This document shows, piece by piece, positions 50,816 through 61,500 of a stretch of 64,000 bases of DNA. Location of the stretch: assembly GCF_013032005.1 (NCBI RefSeq), contig NZ_WQBE01000016.1:1-64000 (forward strand), given 5' to 3'. Below the pieces are notes generated by a model. That model did no database searches, was not told where the DNA came from, and worked only from the letters and a program-made list of their open reading frames with translations. The stretch's first letter is position 1. Every line of letters begins with the position of its first letter. A program made the position numbers and the translations under genes. The DNA is from Ruegeria atlantica (lineage in GTDB: Bacteria > Pseudomonadota > Alphaproteobacteria > Rhodobacterales > Rhodobacteraceae).

Positions 50816-52873
50816 CTACTTATCATCCATGAATGCAACGCCCGTCCAATCGCCTGGCGGAGGGTCCGCCAGCAACGCTTTTGCTCGCTTGATCATCAAA
50901 ACGGACGCAGGATCGCCCCCGCGCAAATTATCTGCGGTCTCAAAGGACGCGACCGCCTCGGACATGCGTCTGGCCCGGTAATGGGCAAGACCTGTTTCAT
51001 AAGCCTCGATCCACGGTGGGGTCTCAGCGACACTGTCAGTCATGGCAATCAGTTCGAAAACGACCAGTTCTCCGGACCGGCCGGCAATTTCAAGCGTATC
51101 CAGTTCCCGGACGATGATCGCGTCACCTGCTTCTCGCCGTGTTTCGGGTCCAATGAGGATCGCGCTGCCATAGGCCTTGTTGGCCACCTCCAGACGGCTT
51201 GCTACGTTTACGACGTCCCCAATTGCCGTGTAGTTCAGCCGCTGTTCCGATCCGATATTCCCAACCAGAGCTTCACCACTGTTCAGACCGACCCTGACGC
51301 GCAGGGAATCGTCAGAGTCACTTCGCAGGCCAGCACTTTCGACCACGTCCACGAGTTCCAGCGCAGCACGACAGGCATCTTCAGCGTGGTCGAGATTTTC
51401 TCGCGGGGCACCCCAGAACGCCATCACCGCATCCCCGATAAACTTATCGATTGTTCCATGATGCCGTTCAATGGTCGATGACGCAGCGCTGAAGAATGGT
51501 GCCATCAACTCGACAATCTTCGGGCCATGCTTTTCGGTCAGGCCGGTGAAACCCGACACATCACAAAACAGCACAGATATCGTTTTTGTTTCCCCTCCGG
51601 GCTGCGTCTTGATACCTGCCGCCACCAGCATTCGCACAAGATCGGTCGGCACATACTTTCGAAACGCCGACAGACCCGCCGCCATGTTGGCCGTCGCCGC
51701 GGACAGGTTATTGAGCTCTTTCAGGCGCGAGGGACGCCGCGAGACCTGCTCGACATCGAAACGCTCAATTCGGCTGAGGTCTTCGGCAACGCGCGACAAA
51801 GGGTTTGCCACAACCTTGCGCATTAACCAAATGGCAAGACCGGTCGCCACAACAACCACCCCAAGCAGCGCATAAATCAGATTGACAAGCGTCCGGTCGA
51901 TACCTGACAGGAAGGCGGCTTCGGGGATGACCGTGGCCACGCGCCACCCGTAAAATCCAAGCGGGGTCAGTGCCACGGCATAGGGCACGTCGTCATACAC
52001 CACACGGGTCGTCAAACTGCCGGCGACATTCGGACCAGAGGTCGCCAAAAGGGTTTCCCCAGACATCTTGGCAACTTCGTACAGCTCACCTTCACCCATC
52101 CGCGCCGGGGTGACCTCATCTGCATCCGGGTCCGGTACGGCGATCACCTTGCCATCCGCGCTCAGAATATAGGCCGCGCCAAACTCACCCGGTCGCAATG
52201 ATCCCAAAAAGCGCGACAGGCGATCCGTTTCAATGGCCACTGTCAACACGCCTTGGCGTCTGCGGTTCACGTCGATTGCCCCGGCAAAGGCATAGACCGT
52301 TTTGTCGCTACCCGGCAGGTCGCGCACCTCGATCCAGTCCGGCGTATCGCGATCAATGAAATTACCGTACCAGGCGTGATCGCGCGGATCATATTGGGTT
52401 GGCGAAAACGAGCGGTCTTCGAATTGGATGTCCCCGGGAATAAAAATGTAGCGGTCCTTGCGCAGGCTCCGATCCCGGATCTCGTCGTTGATTTCGATCA
52501 TCTCCAGCCCACTGTCGCCTAAACGGTGGGCGGCGAAAAAGTCCCCGTCAGGCCAGCCGAAGGTAATCCACGATATGTTGGGCTGCGCCTGCAATTGCGA
52601 CAGGAACACAAACTCTCGCTTGTCGGCTTGCTGTGTCTGAATCACATTCTGGACAAAGATTGTCCGGACCGCGGCCCAGGCCGCTTCGGCGGATCTTAGG
52701 GTCAATCCAACTTCAATCCGCACCGTGTTGGCGATTTGACTGTTGATCTCGGCCGCCAACATCCGACTGTTTTCCCTCGCGGTCGTCCACCACAGCGAAT
52801 GCACCACAAAAGTCGACGCGCCGATTGAAAGCGCGACAAGTATTGATACGGCAATTCCTACGCTGACTCGCAC
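50816..52873 (-). CDS. Cache-HAMP class III adenylate/guanylate cyclase
   Basis: A 685-residue sensor cyclase. One helix at about 5-27, a large periplasmic double-Cache sensor (about 30-315), a second helix (about 325-345) and a HAMP linker precede the cyclase domain (about 430-600). Metal-binding residues appear in VLFCDVSGFT and FIGDAVMAFWG, and LNYTAIGDVVNVASRLE carries the transition-state-stabilising N-x-x-x-R. It should make cAMP from ATP (or cGMP) in response to a periplasmic ligand. The start is GTG without a strong Shine-Dalgarno, and a slightly earlier start is possible. Confidence 0.9.
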   Translation of the reverse strand: MRVSVGIAVSILVALSIGASTFVVHSLWWTTARENSRMLAAEINSQIANTVRIEVGLTLRSAEAAWAAVRTIFVQNVIQTQQADKREFVFLSQLQAQPNISWITFGWPDGDFFAAHRLGDSGLEMIEINDEIRDRSLRKDRYIFIPGDIQFEDRSFSPTQYDPRDHAWYGNFIDRDTPDWIEVRDLPGSDKTVYAFAGAIDVNRRRQGVLTVAIETDRLSRFLGSLRPGEFGAAYILSADGKVIAVPDPDADEVTPARMGEGELYEVAKMSGETLLATSGPNVAGSLTTRVVYDDVPYAVALTPLGFYGWRVATVIPEAAFLSGIDRTLVNLIYALLGVVVVATGLAIWLMRKVVANPLSRVAEDLSRIERFDVEQVSRRPSRLKELNNLSAATANMAAGLSAFRKYVPTDLVRMLVAAGIKTQPGGETKTISVLFCDVSGFTGLTEKHGPKIVELMAPFFSAASSTIERHHGTIDKFIGDAVMAFWGAPRENLDHAEDACRAALELVDVVESAGLRSDSDDSLRVRVGLNSGEALVGNIGSEQRLNYTAIGDVVNVASRLEVANKAYGSAILIGPETRREAGDAIIVRELDTLEIAGRSGELVVFELIAMTDSVAETPPWIEAYETGLAHYRARRMSEAVASFETADNLRGGDPASVLMIKRAKALLADPPPGDWTGVAFMDDK

Positions 52874-53121
52874 TTGTGGTCCAAAACGGCTGTTGGTGGC
52901 TTAAATCTGGGGTTGATCGGCCAAATGTCAGTGGAAGATTAGAGGGTGCAATTTCTTGTTTCCAGATAGTTTCAAGGATCATGCCGATTAGTTTACCCGG
53001 TGTTGAACACAGCAAGTGAATATCTGGTCACGCCGTACGACCCACGGGTCATCTACCACAAGCGCGTGATTGCGGGAATGGAGGGTTGGCACGCCTAGCC
53101 CCCGTGTGTAACAGGGTGCAT
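52874..53121. other. Intergenic region before the riboswitch
   Basis: About 250 bp. A short + strand frame ending at a TAG near 53097 (containing YDPRVIYHKRVIAG) may be another gene tail, but I cannot identify it. The riboswitch promoter should lie here. Confidence 0.35.
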
Positions 53122-53156
53122 CCCGGTCGCAGCCTACCCGGGTAACAAAACAAGGG
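53122..53156 (+). ncRNA. preQ1-I riboswitch
   Basis: The segment forms stem P1 CCCGG (53122-53126) with CCGGG (53138-53142), loop TCGCAG, and tail TAACAAAACAAGG. Loop, stem size and A-rich tail match the well-known Thermoanaerobacter preQ1-I aptamer nearly base for base. The AAGG of the tail is the Shine-Dalgarno of the gene starting at 53165, which is the classic translational switch. It would lower queuosine-precursor synthesis when preQ1 is present. Here the gene it controls is broken. Confidence 0.9.
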
Positions 53157-53164
53157 TTCAAAAT

Positions 53165-53413
53165 ATGAAAACGATCGTAATCTGCTCAGGCGGGCTGGAT
53201 TCGGTGTCGCTTGTCGATAAGATGACAGGCGAAACCAATTTCCGGGCTTCGATACAGTTGGCCGAAAAATCTATTGGCAGCGGCGCGTATGAACGTCCTC
53301 TTCAGGCCGGAATGACCGTGGTGGCAGAGATGACCACAGGCGAGAATACTCTGCTCGCCTAAATGCTGAAGCCGGTGCATCAGACCGTGAACAACGCTTT
53401 TGACGAACGCTGA
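53165..53413 (+). pseudogene. queC 5' end fused to the 3' end of a type I secretion HlyD gene
   Basis: The frame opens with MKTIVICSGGLDSVSLVDKM, the N-terminus of QueC (7-cyano-7-deazaguanine synthase), including the PP-loop SGGLDS. After about 20 residues it changes to RASIQLAEKSIGSGAYERPL and QAGMTVVAEMTTGE, typical of the C-terminus of HlyD-family type I secretion adaptors. A TAA at 53360-53362 interrupts, and MLKPVHQTVNNAFDER, the HlyD family's end, continues in frame to the TGA at 53411. QueC is normally about 230 residues, so neither protein can work. The junction lies near 53225-53240. Confidence 0.75.
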
Positions 53414-53489
53414 TGGCAGGCCAGGTTACAAGCCAACAAAATGATGACGGTCTTGCAACCTGTGCGCGGATGGCTTTTCGACCAACTAC

Positions 53490-55958
53490 TCAGGTGCGCA
53501 TATTGGCTCCATTGGCATCGTAAATTGGTGCACCCAGAACCGTGGCGTCATAGAACGCGCCAAGGATTTCCACCTGTAGGATCGTTCCCGGCGCGGCATG
53601 GTCCGCGGCAACATACCCCATGGCCATCGACTCCCCGACCCGATGCGCATAGCCACCGGACGAGACATAACCGACGGCAGTGCCGTCTTTCACGATCGCC
53701 TCATCATTCGACACATCAATTCCGTCGACGTCGATTGTCATGGTCACTAGCTTCTGTTTGACGCCTTCGGCGCGGGCCGCCTCGGTCGCCGTCTTGCCGA
53801 CAAACTCTTTGTTCCAATTGATGAAGGCTTCCATGCCGCTTTCGACTGCATTGAAATCCGGACGGAATTCAAGCGTCCAGACACCCCACCCTTTCTCCAG
53901 CCGCATCGACATCAACGCGCGGGCCCCATACCAGCGATAGCCCAGATCGGCCCCGGCCTCTTCAATCGCTTCGGCCAGACGCAACAGGTATTGCGGCTTG
54001 CAATAAATCTCATAGCCCAGTTCCCCGCTGAACGAGATGCGATTCAGGATCACCGGTACACCGGCCACAAAGGTCTGGCGAAGATCGCGGAACTTGAAGT
54101 CCTCGGCCGAGACATCCTCTCGCGTCAGCCGCGCCAACAACTCGCGGGATTTGGGGCCAGACAATGCGATTCCGTGCCAATCGTCCGACACGTTGGCATA
54201 GCTCACATCATCCGGCAGGTCCTTTTCGAACCAGCGGCGATGCGCCTCTTGCATGGCGCCTGAACCAAACAGGATAAAGTGATCGTCGGCCAAGCAGGCC
54301 ACGGTCAAATCACCAAAGAGCTTACCCTTGGGCGTCAACATCGGTGTCAGCGTCAGGCGCCCCGGTTTGGGCACATACCCGGCCAGCACGTAATCCAGAT
54401 AGGCCCGCGCACCCGCGCCTTTGAATTCATGTTTGGCGAAATTGGCAATCTCGATCCCACCAACAGCCTCTTGCACCGCTTTCACCTCACGCGCGACATA
54501 GTCGTGACTGCGATTGCGCTCAAAAGTCGGGTCTTCATGCGCGTCCTCAGGGCCATCGGCGAACCACAGCGCGTTTTCCAACCCAAAGCCCTGCCCCATC
54601 CGCGCGCCTTTTGCGACCAAACGATCATAAAGCGCGGTGGTTTTCTGCATCCGTCCCTTGGGTAGCGTTTCGTTCGGAAACGTCATCACGAAACGGCGTT
54701 CGTAGTTTTCCGAGGATTTGATTGTGCCCCAGTCTGGCGTTGCGAACTCGCCAAACCGCGCCACATCCATGGCCCAGACGTCGATCGAAGGCTCTCCGTC
54801 GATCATCCATTCAGCCATGGTCAGCCCCACACCGCCGCCTTGGCAAAAGCCCGCCATGACGCCCACTGCGACCCAATAGTTTTTCATCCCCGGCACCGGG
54901 CCGATCATCGGGTTGCCATCAGGACCAAAGGTGAAGGGACCGTTGATCATGTCCTTGATCCCAGCCTCGCCAATGGTAGGAATGCGTTCAAACGACATCT
55001 CCAGCCGATCGGCAATGCGGTCAAGGTCAGGTTGCAGCAGCTCATGCCCAAAATCCCACGGCGTGCCGTTCACCTTCCAAGGGGTCGATTTCGGTTCATA
55101 CGTGCCCAGCAGCATCCCCTGCCGTTCCTGCCGGAAATAGATGTTGGCCTCATAGTCGATCCCGGCGGGCAGGCGCCCCGCCTCTCCCATGATCTCCATC
55201 CGCTCAGCAATCTGAGGGATTTTCTCGGTGATCAGATAATGGTGTTCCATTGGCTGAACCGGCAGGTGAATGCCAGACATATGCCCGACCTCGCGCGCCC
55301 ACAGCCCTCCACAATTCACCACGTGTTCGGCATTGATCTGACCTTTGGGCGTGGTCAAATCCCACGAGCCGTCGGGTCGCTGCGACATCGCGGTAACACC
55401 GCAATGGGTGAAATACTGCGCACCATGAACGCGCGCAGATTTGGCAAATGCATAGGTCGCTCCCGACGGGTCCAGATCGCCGTCCTGATCATCCCACAGC
55501 GCTGCATAGTAATGTTTCGGATCGACCAGCGGGTGCCGTTCGGCCAACTCGGACGGAGAAATGAACTCCTGATGCAGGCCCATATAGCGCGCCTTCGACC
55601 GCTCGCGTTTCAGATAGTCGTACCACTCCTTGGTCGAGGCCGCGTAGAAACCTCCAGTGATATGCAATCCAACCGAATGGCCCGAGGTCTCTTCAATCTC
55701 TTTATACAGATCAATGGTATAGCTTTGCAGACGGCTGATATTCGGGTCCGAGCTGATCGTGTGAATCTGCCCCGCCGCGTGCCAGCTTGAACCCGAGGTC
55801 AGCTCATCTCGTTCCAGAAGCACCACGTCCTTCCAGCCGAATTTGGCCAGATGAAACAGGATCGAGCAGCCAACGACACCGCCACCAATTACAACGACCT
55901 TGGCGTGGGACGGCAACGGTTTGCCGGTGGCTGTTTCGTCTTTTTGAATCTCGGGCAT
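53490..55958 (-). CDS. FAD-dependent demethylating dehydrogenase with GcvT domain (dimethylglycine dehydrogenase-like)
   Basis: An 822-residue two-part enzyme. The N-terminal DAO-type FAD domain (about 18-390) has VVVIGGGVVGCSI and SGSSWHAAGQ, where H60 matches the histidine that holds FAD covalently in dimethylglycine/sarcosine dehydrogenases. A FAO_M linker is followed by a GcvT aminomethyltransferase domain (about 430-810; SGPKSRELL, FSGELGYEIY) that passes the oxidised methyl to tetrahydrofolate. It should oxidatively demethylate an N-methyl amine. It is 45 nt downstream of an MttB-like gene. Confidence 0.92.
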   Translation of the reverse strand: MPEIQKDETATGKPLPSHAKVVVIGGGVVGCSILFHLAKFGWKDVVLLERDELTSGSSWHAAGQIHTISSDPNISRLQSYTIDLYKEIEETSGHSVGLHITGGFYAASTKEWYDYLKRERSKARYMGLHQEFISPSELAERHPLVDPKHYYAALWDDQDGDLDPSGATYAFAKSARVHGAQYFTHCGVTAMSQRPDGSWDLTTPKGQINAEHVVNCGGLWAREVGHMSGIHLPVQPMEHHYLITEKIPQIAERMEIMGEAGRLPAGIDYEANIYFRQERQGMLLGTYEPKSTPWKVNGTPWDFGHELLQPDLDRIADRLEMSFERIPTIGEAGIKDMINGPFTFGPDGNPMIGPVPGMKNYWVAVGVMAGFCQGGGVGLTMAEWMIDGEPSIDVWAMDVARFGEFATPDWGTIKSSENYERRFVMTFPNETLPKGRMQKTTALYDRLVAKGARMGQGFGLENALWFADGPEDAHEDPTFERNRSHDYVAREVKAVQEAVGGIEIANFAKHEFKGAGARAYLDYVLAGYVPKPGRLTLTPMLTPKGKLFGDLTVACLADDHFILFGSGAMQEAHRRWFEKDLPDDVSYANVSDDWHGIALSGPKSRELLARLTREDVSAEDFKFRDLRQTFVAGVPVILNRISFSGELGYEIYCKPQYLLRLAEAIEEAGADLGYRWYGARALMSMRLEKGWGVWTLEFRPDFNAVESGMEAFINWNKEFVGKTATEAARAEGVKQKLVTMTIDVDGIDVSNDEAIVKDGTAVGYVSSGGYAHRVGESMAMGYVAADHAAPGTILQVEILGAFYDATVLGAPIYDANGANMRT

Positions 55959-56003
55959 ACGTGTTTTCCTTGGTTGACCGGCATAGGTGAAAGGTCGGGG
56001 AAC

Positions 56004-57542
56004 TTAGTACCAGGCGTCGGGCAAGCTTTCTTTGCGTTTGGCAACGAAAGCCTCCAACTCTTCTTTCAACGCCACGTCGATGGGAGGCGCCTCATAATCT
56101 TTCAGCATCTGGTTCCAACGTTCATAAGCCCGCGTGCGCATGTCCTTGGCCCCTTCATCCTCCCAGCTTTCGACGTTTTCACTGTGGCTGAGCGCGGGTT
56201 CATAGAACGCATCCTGATAATTACGAATGGTGTGACCGCAGCCCAGGAAATGGCCGCCGGGACCAACCTCCTCATAGGCGTCACTGGCCAGCGCTTCGTC
56301 TGATGTGTCCAGCCCCAGGTCCAGAACCTTTTGATAAGACCCAAGCCGGTCCGCATCCATGATCAGTTTTTCGAATCCGGCGCACAGTCCACCTTCCAGC
56401 CAACCCGCCGATTGCAGCACGAAATTCGCCCCGGCCAACATGGTCGAATGCATCGAATCCGCGCTTTCATACGCGGCTTGCGCATCCTCGATCTTGGACG
56501 CTGTCAGCGATCCGCCACAGCGCAGAGGCAGGCCCACGCGTCGCGCGAGTTGCCCGATCGCATAATTCGAGATCACCGGCTCGGGCATGCCAAAAGTCGG
56601 CGCGCCGGATTTCAGCGACATCGAAGACAGGAAGTTCCCCAGTACAAAAGGCGCACCGGGACGGATAAGCTGAATATATGCACAGACCATCATCGCCTCG
56701 GCCAATGCCTGGGCCACCGAGGCGGCGGTCGACACCGGCCCCATCGCCCCGGACAGGATGAACGGCACCACCATCATACCTTGCCCCCGGCTGCTGTAGA
56801 CCCGCGCGGATTCCGTCACCACCCGATCCACCAGCAGCGGTGAATTGGTGTTCACGTTGCCCATGATGACACAGTTTTCCGCCATCACATCCGCGCCAAA
56901 TACGATCTCGGCCATGTCGACACTGTCCTGAGCGCGGCTCATCTCGGTAATTGCGCCCAGATGCGGTTTGTCGCTTAGCGTCATGTGGGCCAGCAACATA
57001 TCCAGATGCCGCTTGCTGACTGGAACATCACACGGCTCGCAGGTCACAAAACCCCCGTGATGCAAGTTTGGGTGCAGGTAGGTAAGGCGCACCAGGTCTT
57101 CAAAGGAGTTCAGATCGCCATAACGCCGCCCACCTTTCAGATCACGCACAAAAGGGGCGCCATAGACCGGAGCGAAAACCTGATTTCGGCCGCCGATGAC
57201 AACCGATCGATCCCGATTGCGGGCCAACTGAGTAAACTCACGCGGTGCCTTGGCACAAAGGGCGCGAATCCAATCTGCAGGGGCGCGCACGATATCACCG
57301 TCGACCTGTGCCCCTTCGCACTTCCATAGCGCAAGCGCCTCGGGGTCGTCACGAAAGGCGATGCCGACGTCCTGCAAAAACCAATCCACCTGACGTTCCA
57401 GACGAACGACCTGCTCCTCGTCAAGCAGATCGTAAAACGGGGCCTGGCGCTGAATAAAGGGTGAGGCGGGCACAGCGATATGTGTGTCCTGCCGTTTTCT
57501 GGATGTCCGAGCGCGCCGTGCCATTGAAACCCTCATCGCCAT
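56004..57542 (-). CDS. MttB-family methyltransferase (non-pyrrolysine)
   Basis: A 512-residue TIM-barrel protein of the trimethylamine methyltransferase family. The frame is uninterrupted, so there is no amber pyrrolysine codon and it is not a TMA methyltransferase of the archaeal type. Related proteins such as MtgB demethylate glycine betaine or other quaternary amines. Those need a corrinoid protein, and no such gene is nearby. It is transcribed together with the GcvT-fused dehydrogenase and divergent from a LysR gene. Stepwise demethylation of a betaine-like compound is inferred. Confidence 0.88.
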   Translation of the reverse strand: MAMRVSMARRARTSRKRQDTHIAVPASPFIQRQAPFYDLLDEEQVVRLERQVDWFLQDVGIAFRDDPEALALWKCEGAQVDGDIVRAPADWIRALCAKAPREFTQLARNRDRSVVIGGRNQVFAPVYGAPFVRDLKGGRRYGDLNSFEDLVRLTYLHPNLHHGGFVTCEPCDVPVSKRHLDMLLAHMTLSDKPHLGAITEMSRAQDSVDMAEIVFGADVMAENCVIMGNVNTNSPLLVDRVVTESARVYSSRGQGMMVVPFILSGAMGPVSTAASVAQALAEAMMVCAYIQLIRPGAPFVLGNFLSSMSLKSGAPTFGMPEPVISNYAIGQLARRVGLPLRCGGSLTASKIEDAQAAYESADSMHSTMLAGANFVLQSAGWLEGGLCAGFEKLIMDADRLGSYQKVLDLGLDTSDEALASDAYEEVGPGGHFLGCGHTIRNYQDAFYEPALSHSENVESWEDEGAKDMRTRAYERWNQMLKDYEAPPIDVALKEELEAFVAKRKESLPDAWY

Positions 57543-57619
57543 GTTTCTTCAAGAACCATAGCGCTCAACCACATCTCTGTGACGGTTGAAAATATTGATG
57601 TTTAGCATAATCTGAAGTT

Positions 57620-58528
57620 ATGCAAAAACGCTGGTCCCTTCTCTCCTCTCCTCGCCATCTGGTCGTCTTCGAAGCTGCCGCACGCACGGGATCGTTCACC
57701 AAAGCGGCAGAGGAGTTGAATGTGCAGCAACCCGCCGTCAGTGCCTCGATCAAGCAATTGGAAACCTCACTTGGCGTCGTATTGTTTCGGCGCAGCCATC
57801 GCAGGATCACTTTGACCAATGCAGGAAACCGTCTGTTTTCAGATGTCACCCGCGCGTTCGAGCTGCTGTCGCATTCTGCAGCTTCGATCCGGCAATTTGC
57901 CAGCAATGATCACGTGACACTCAGCGCTTCTTCGGCATTCAACAACTACTGGCTTATGCCTCGAATAGCATCGTTTCAGCAAAATCATCCCGATATTGAG
58001 CTGCGCCTGCAATCCAGCGATCGCGAGCCGGACCTGAATGTGGAAACCATCAGCCTTGCCGTGCGGTTGGGCGATGGCAATTGGCCCGATTGCGACGCGC
58101 ATTTGATATCGGATGAGGTGATCTATCCCGTCGCTTCACCTCGCGTCATGGCCGCCGCCGTCACGCTCAAGAATGTGCCCGGCCTTCTGAATCAACGGCT
58201 TATTCACCTAGAGGAGCCGGTCCGTGAACGCCCCACATGGGAACAGTGGTTTCGCACCTTTGGCATCACCGAGGTCACCCCTCGTACCGGTCTGCGGCTG
58301 AACGATTATGCCTTGGTTTTGCAGGCCGCGATGGCGGGCGAGGGCTTTGCCTTTGGCTGGCATCATGTCGTAGCTCCGCTGGTGCGGCAGGGCATGCTGG
58401 CGGCGCGTCCTGAATGGGCCTGGAAAACGGGCAAAGGGTTTTATCTGGTGTGGTCCAAAACTCGCCCCCTGACACCAAAGGCCGAGATTGTGCGGGATTG
58501 GATCCTGTCTTCCCGACAAGAGGGATAA
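57620..58528 (+). CDS. LysR-family regulator (GcvA-like)
   Basis: A 302-residue LysR regulator with the GcvA-type N-terminus (SSPRHLVVFEAAARTGSFTKAA) and recognition helix QQPAVSASIKQLE. Its effector domain runs from about residue 92. It is divergent from the MttB-like gene with 77 bp between starts, so it likely regulates the methylamine operon. It is convergent with the DUF3857 gene, leaving only 17 bp between stops. Confidence 0.92.
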   Translation: MQKRWSLLSSPRHLVVFEAAARTGSFTKAAEELNVQQPAVSASIKQLETSLGVVLFRRSHRRITLTNAGNRLFSDVTRAFELLSHSAASIRQFASNDHVTLSASSAFNNYWLMPRIASFQQNHPDIELRLQSSDREPDLNVETISLAVRLGDGNWPDCDAHLISDEVIYPVASPRVMAAAVTLKNVPGLLNQRLIHLEEPVRERPTWEQWFRTFGITEVTPRTGLRLNDYALVLQAAMAGEGFAFGWHHVVAPLVRQGMLAARPEWAWKTGKGFYLVWSKTRPLTPKAEIVRDWILSSRQEG

Positions 58529-58545
58529 CAAGGGCGGGGCGGGCG

Positions 58546-61500
58546 TTAGCGCCGGTCCGCGACCATCATTGCGCGGCTGGCTGCCACTTCAGCTCTGACA
58601 CCGCTGCGGAACATCAAAAACATCATCATGGCCACCAACACAAGCAGGGGAAGAACCATCAGCTGGATTGCGTTCATCCCCAGATAGGCCGGCTTATCCA
58701 ATACTCGGCCGAACAGGTTTTGATGCAGGTTGACGTTGTAAATGTCATGATCTTCAACGTAATCAGCCGCCTCGCGCCAGGCGTCTTCATCTCCGGGTTT
58801 TAGTGTGGTTTTCTTGGTTTTCAGGACCCACTCATAGCGCAAGGACGCCTCAGCTTCGTTCCACTCGCCCTTGGTTTCAAAATCGACAAAGCGGTTTTCA
58901 AAGCTGTGACCAACCGGTTGGTTCAAGGATGCCGGCACATTGCGCATGACCACTGTGTGTACAGCGTGGATCGGATTATTAACCTGCGATTGCCCTGCCA
59001 ACGCCGCGTCATCATCAAGCTCGTAAAGCTGATCCGAAACCACATAGCCAAAATGGCTCAGGTCCGTCCAAAGGCCATCTTCTTCGAACCCGTCGCGCGG
59101 CAGGGAATATCGCTGCACCAGCCGAATGACGTTGGCGTCAAGATCATCCTCAACAACCATCGCATCGGGATGCGTGGCACCGGGAAAGCGATCCGCATAC
59201 CAATCTTCGTAATTCTTGTGCCGCTTTTCCTCATCCTGACGATCAAAAAGCCACCGCCTGTAATCTGCGTTCACACCGCGCCAGGTTTCGGTCACATCCA
59301 GAATGGCAGCCACCGGACCTTCATCCAACAAAGTGTACTCTTGTAGAACTTCGGACGTGGGCTCAGCTGGAAGATGCCGCACAATCTCGACCAGTTCGGT
59401 GCTGTCCGGTGACAGCGGCAGCCCCCAGGTGAAATCGGTCAGCGAAATGGCCCGGCCGACTCCGCCCTGCAACAAGTCGGTGGGGTCAACAAACCAATCG
59501 CCCTGTACATCGCGAATGCGAACAATCGCATGATCAAAAACAAAGGGCGACGGCAACATGCGTGGCAAGGCAGGTCCGACTTCATGATCCACGATGACCG
59601 CATCGGCTTGAATACCCAGATGCGCCAGCATCGAAATCAGCAACAGCGCCTTATCCTTGCAATCCCCGTAAGCTGTGGACCAGACCGTATTCGGCGTACG
59701 GGGTATCCAACCGCCTTCCCCGATGGAAACACTGAAATACCGCACACGGTCCTGAACCAGCCGCAGGGCCTGGGTCGCGCGCCATTCGGGGTCGTCCGAT
59801 TGCGCCGCGATCTCTTCAAGTATCGCGATCAGATCATCGGGCAAAAGATCAGGACGAGGTCGGTAATCTGTCGCAAAGCGCTGTGCGATCTGTCCCCAAT
59901 CGAGAAACGTGGACAGCTGCATCCCGTCATTCGAGACATCCCAGGCCTCTGCCGCATGCAGGTTTCCGTCTTCCTCCTCAATCTCGCCAAAGGCCCACGA
60001 CAAGACCGTGCGCCCATTGGCTTCGTAGCGGTTGATCGAGAAGTCTTCGGTATGATTTAGACCAAAACGGGTCGACGCTGGCAGGTCGATGCTTATCCGC
60101 CTCTCCGTCCAACTGCTGACTCTGGGCTTGTCTGCCCAATAGTGGAACTGATCAGGAAAAACCGGTGTTGTCGCTTTTTTCGACCAGATGATCTCAAGGC
60201 CATCCCCCACGCGCAGATCGGCGATCTGGCCGAAGTATTCAATATCGCCCTGCATCACGCCGGATTTGAGTTCACGCTCCAGACTCAATTCTCGAAACGG
60301 CAAGTCGAGTTGGTCAAATGTCTTTCCCTTCCGATGTATCCGCAGCCGATGCAATGTGGCGCGTTCGAAAATCGGATCCACCGTCAGGCGAACCTCACCG
60401 AAATCCTCAAGACTGGACCGGTCGTGAACAACAAAAAATCCCTGTCTGACGATTTCATACCCGGCCTCTTCGACCCGCATTTTCTCATCAAACAGGGGTT
60501 GGCTCACGGATCTGTCTGCTGCCAAAGCGGCCCCTCGATCCTGTGGCGAAACCTCTTCGTACCATGCAGGCAGGGTTGGATTTCGCAGCATCTCGGCTGC
60601 GGCGGGTTTGGATTGAAGCCAGCCGATGAATCCCAAGATCGTCACGAAAACAATCAACCAGACCAAGCCGCTGATCAGGAACGACCACCACCGTTTCTTT
60701 TTTCCCTGTTTCGGTACCGTGGCGTGTCTGGCGCCATCCCATGGGCCCAATCCTCGCGATGTACGGTGGGCAGCAAATAGGTTTGTCGCCGACGGGATTT
60801 CAGGGATGACAAAAACCTGATCGTCGGTCAGCTCAACAACAGTCAGAAAATTTTCGCAGTGTACCGCGCGCACCATGTTCCAGCCGATGCGCAAAACCCT
60901 GCCTTCCCGCCAGATCTCTAACCCTGACGTGTCGCAGGTCACGGCGGTCGGTCCCCAGGCGATGCCGCGCACAAGCCCGTACCGAGCAAAGTGCAGATGC
61001 CGCAGACGGGGCAGATGCTTTCGAAAAAACGACGCATGCGCCATCAGTGCGGTGACCAACAGCACGATGCACAGCTGATTGAACAGCGGAAAACCTGCCT
61101 GCACGGTATTACCCGAAACAAGGGACCACAGGCCAAGCGCAGCAAACCCGGTGAGGATCAGGACGGTCAAATAGTTGAAAACAGAATCCAACCTATTGGG
61201 GCATTTGGTTCCTGTTTTCCTTGCGACTCCTTCAAGCGCCTCAAACGCGTCCCGGGCCGAGATATTCTGCACCAACGCCGCATCCGGTGCGTCTTGCAGC
61301 GCAAAACTGCCTGTGCCCGATCGGCTTTCCTGTTTGAGTTTGCGCAGCAGGTGTTGGGCATCTTGCTCGGTCGGCAAGGGGATAAAAAGCAACCGCATAT
61401 CGGGGCTGCGCCACATCACGAACCGCCCATTGCGTTCAAGTCTAGAGATATGCGCAAAATGCCAAGATTCAGTGAAATCCTTCTCTTGTGCGGTAACGTG

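Noticed and set aside
56004-57542. Pyrrolysine-containing trimethylamine methyltransferase
   Set aside because: The 512-codon frame has no in-frame amber codon.
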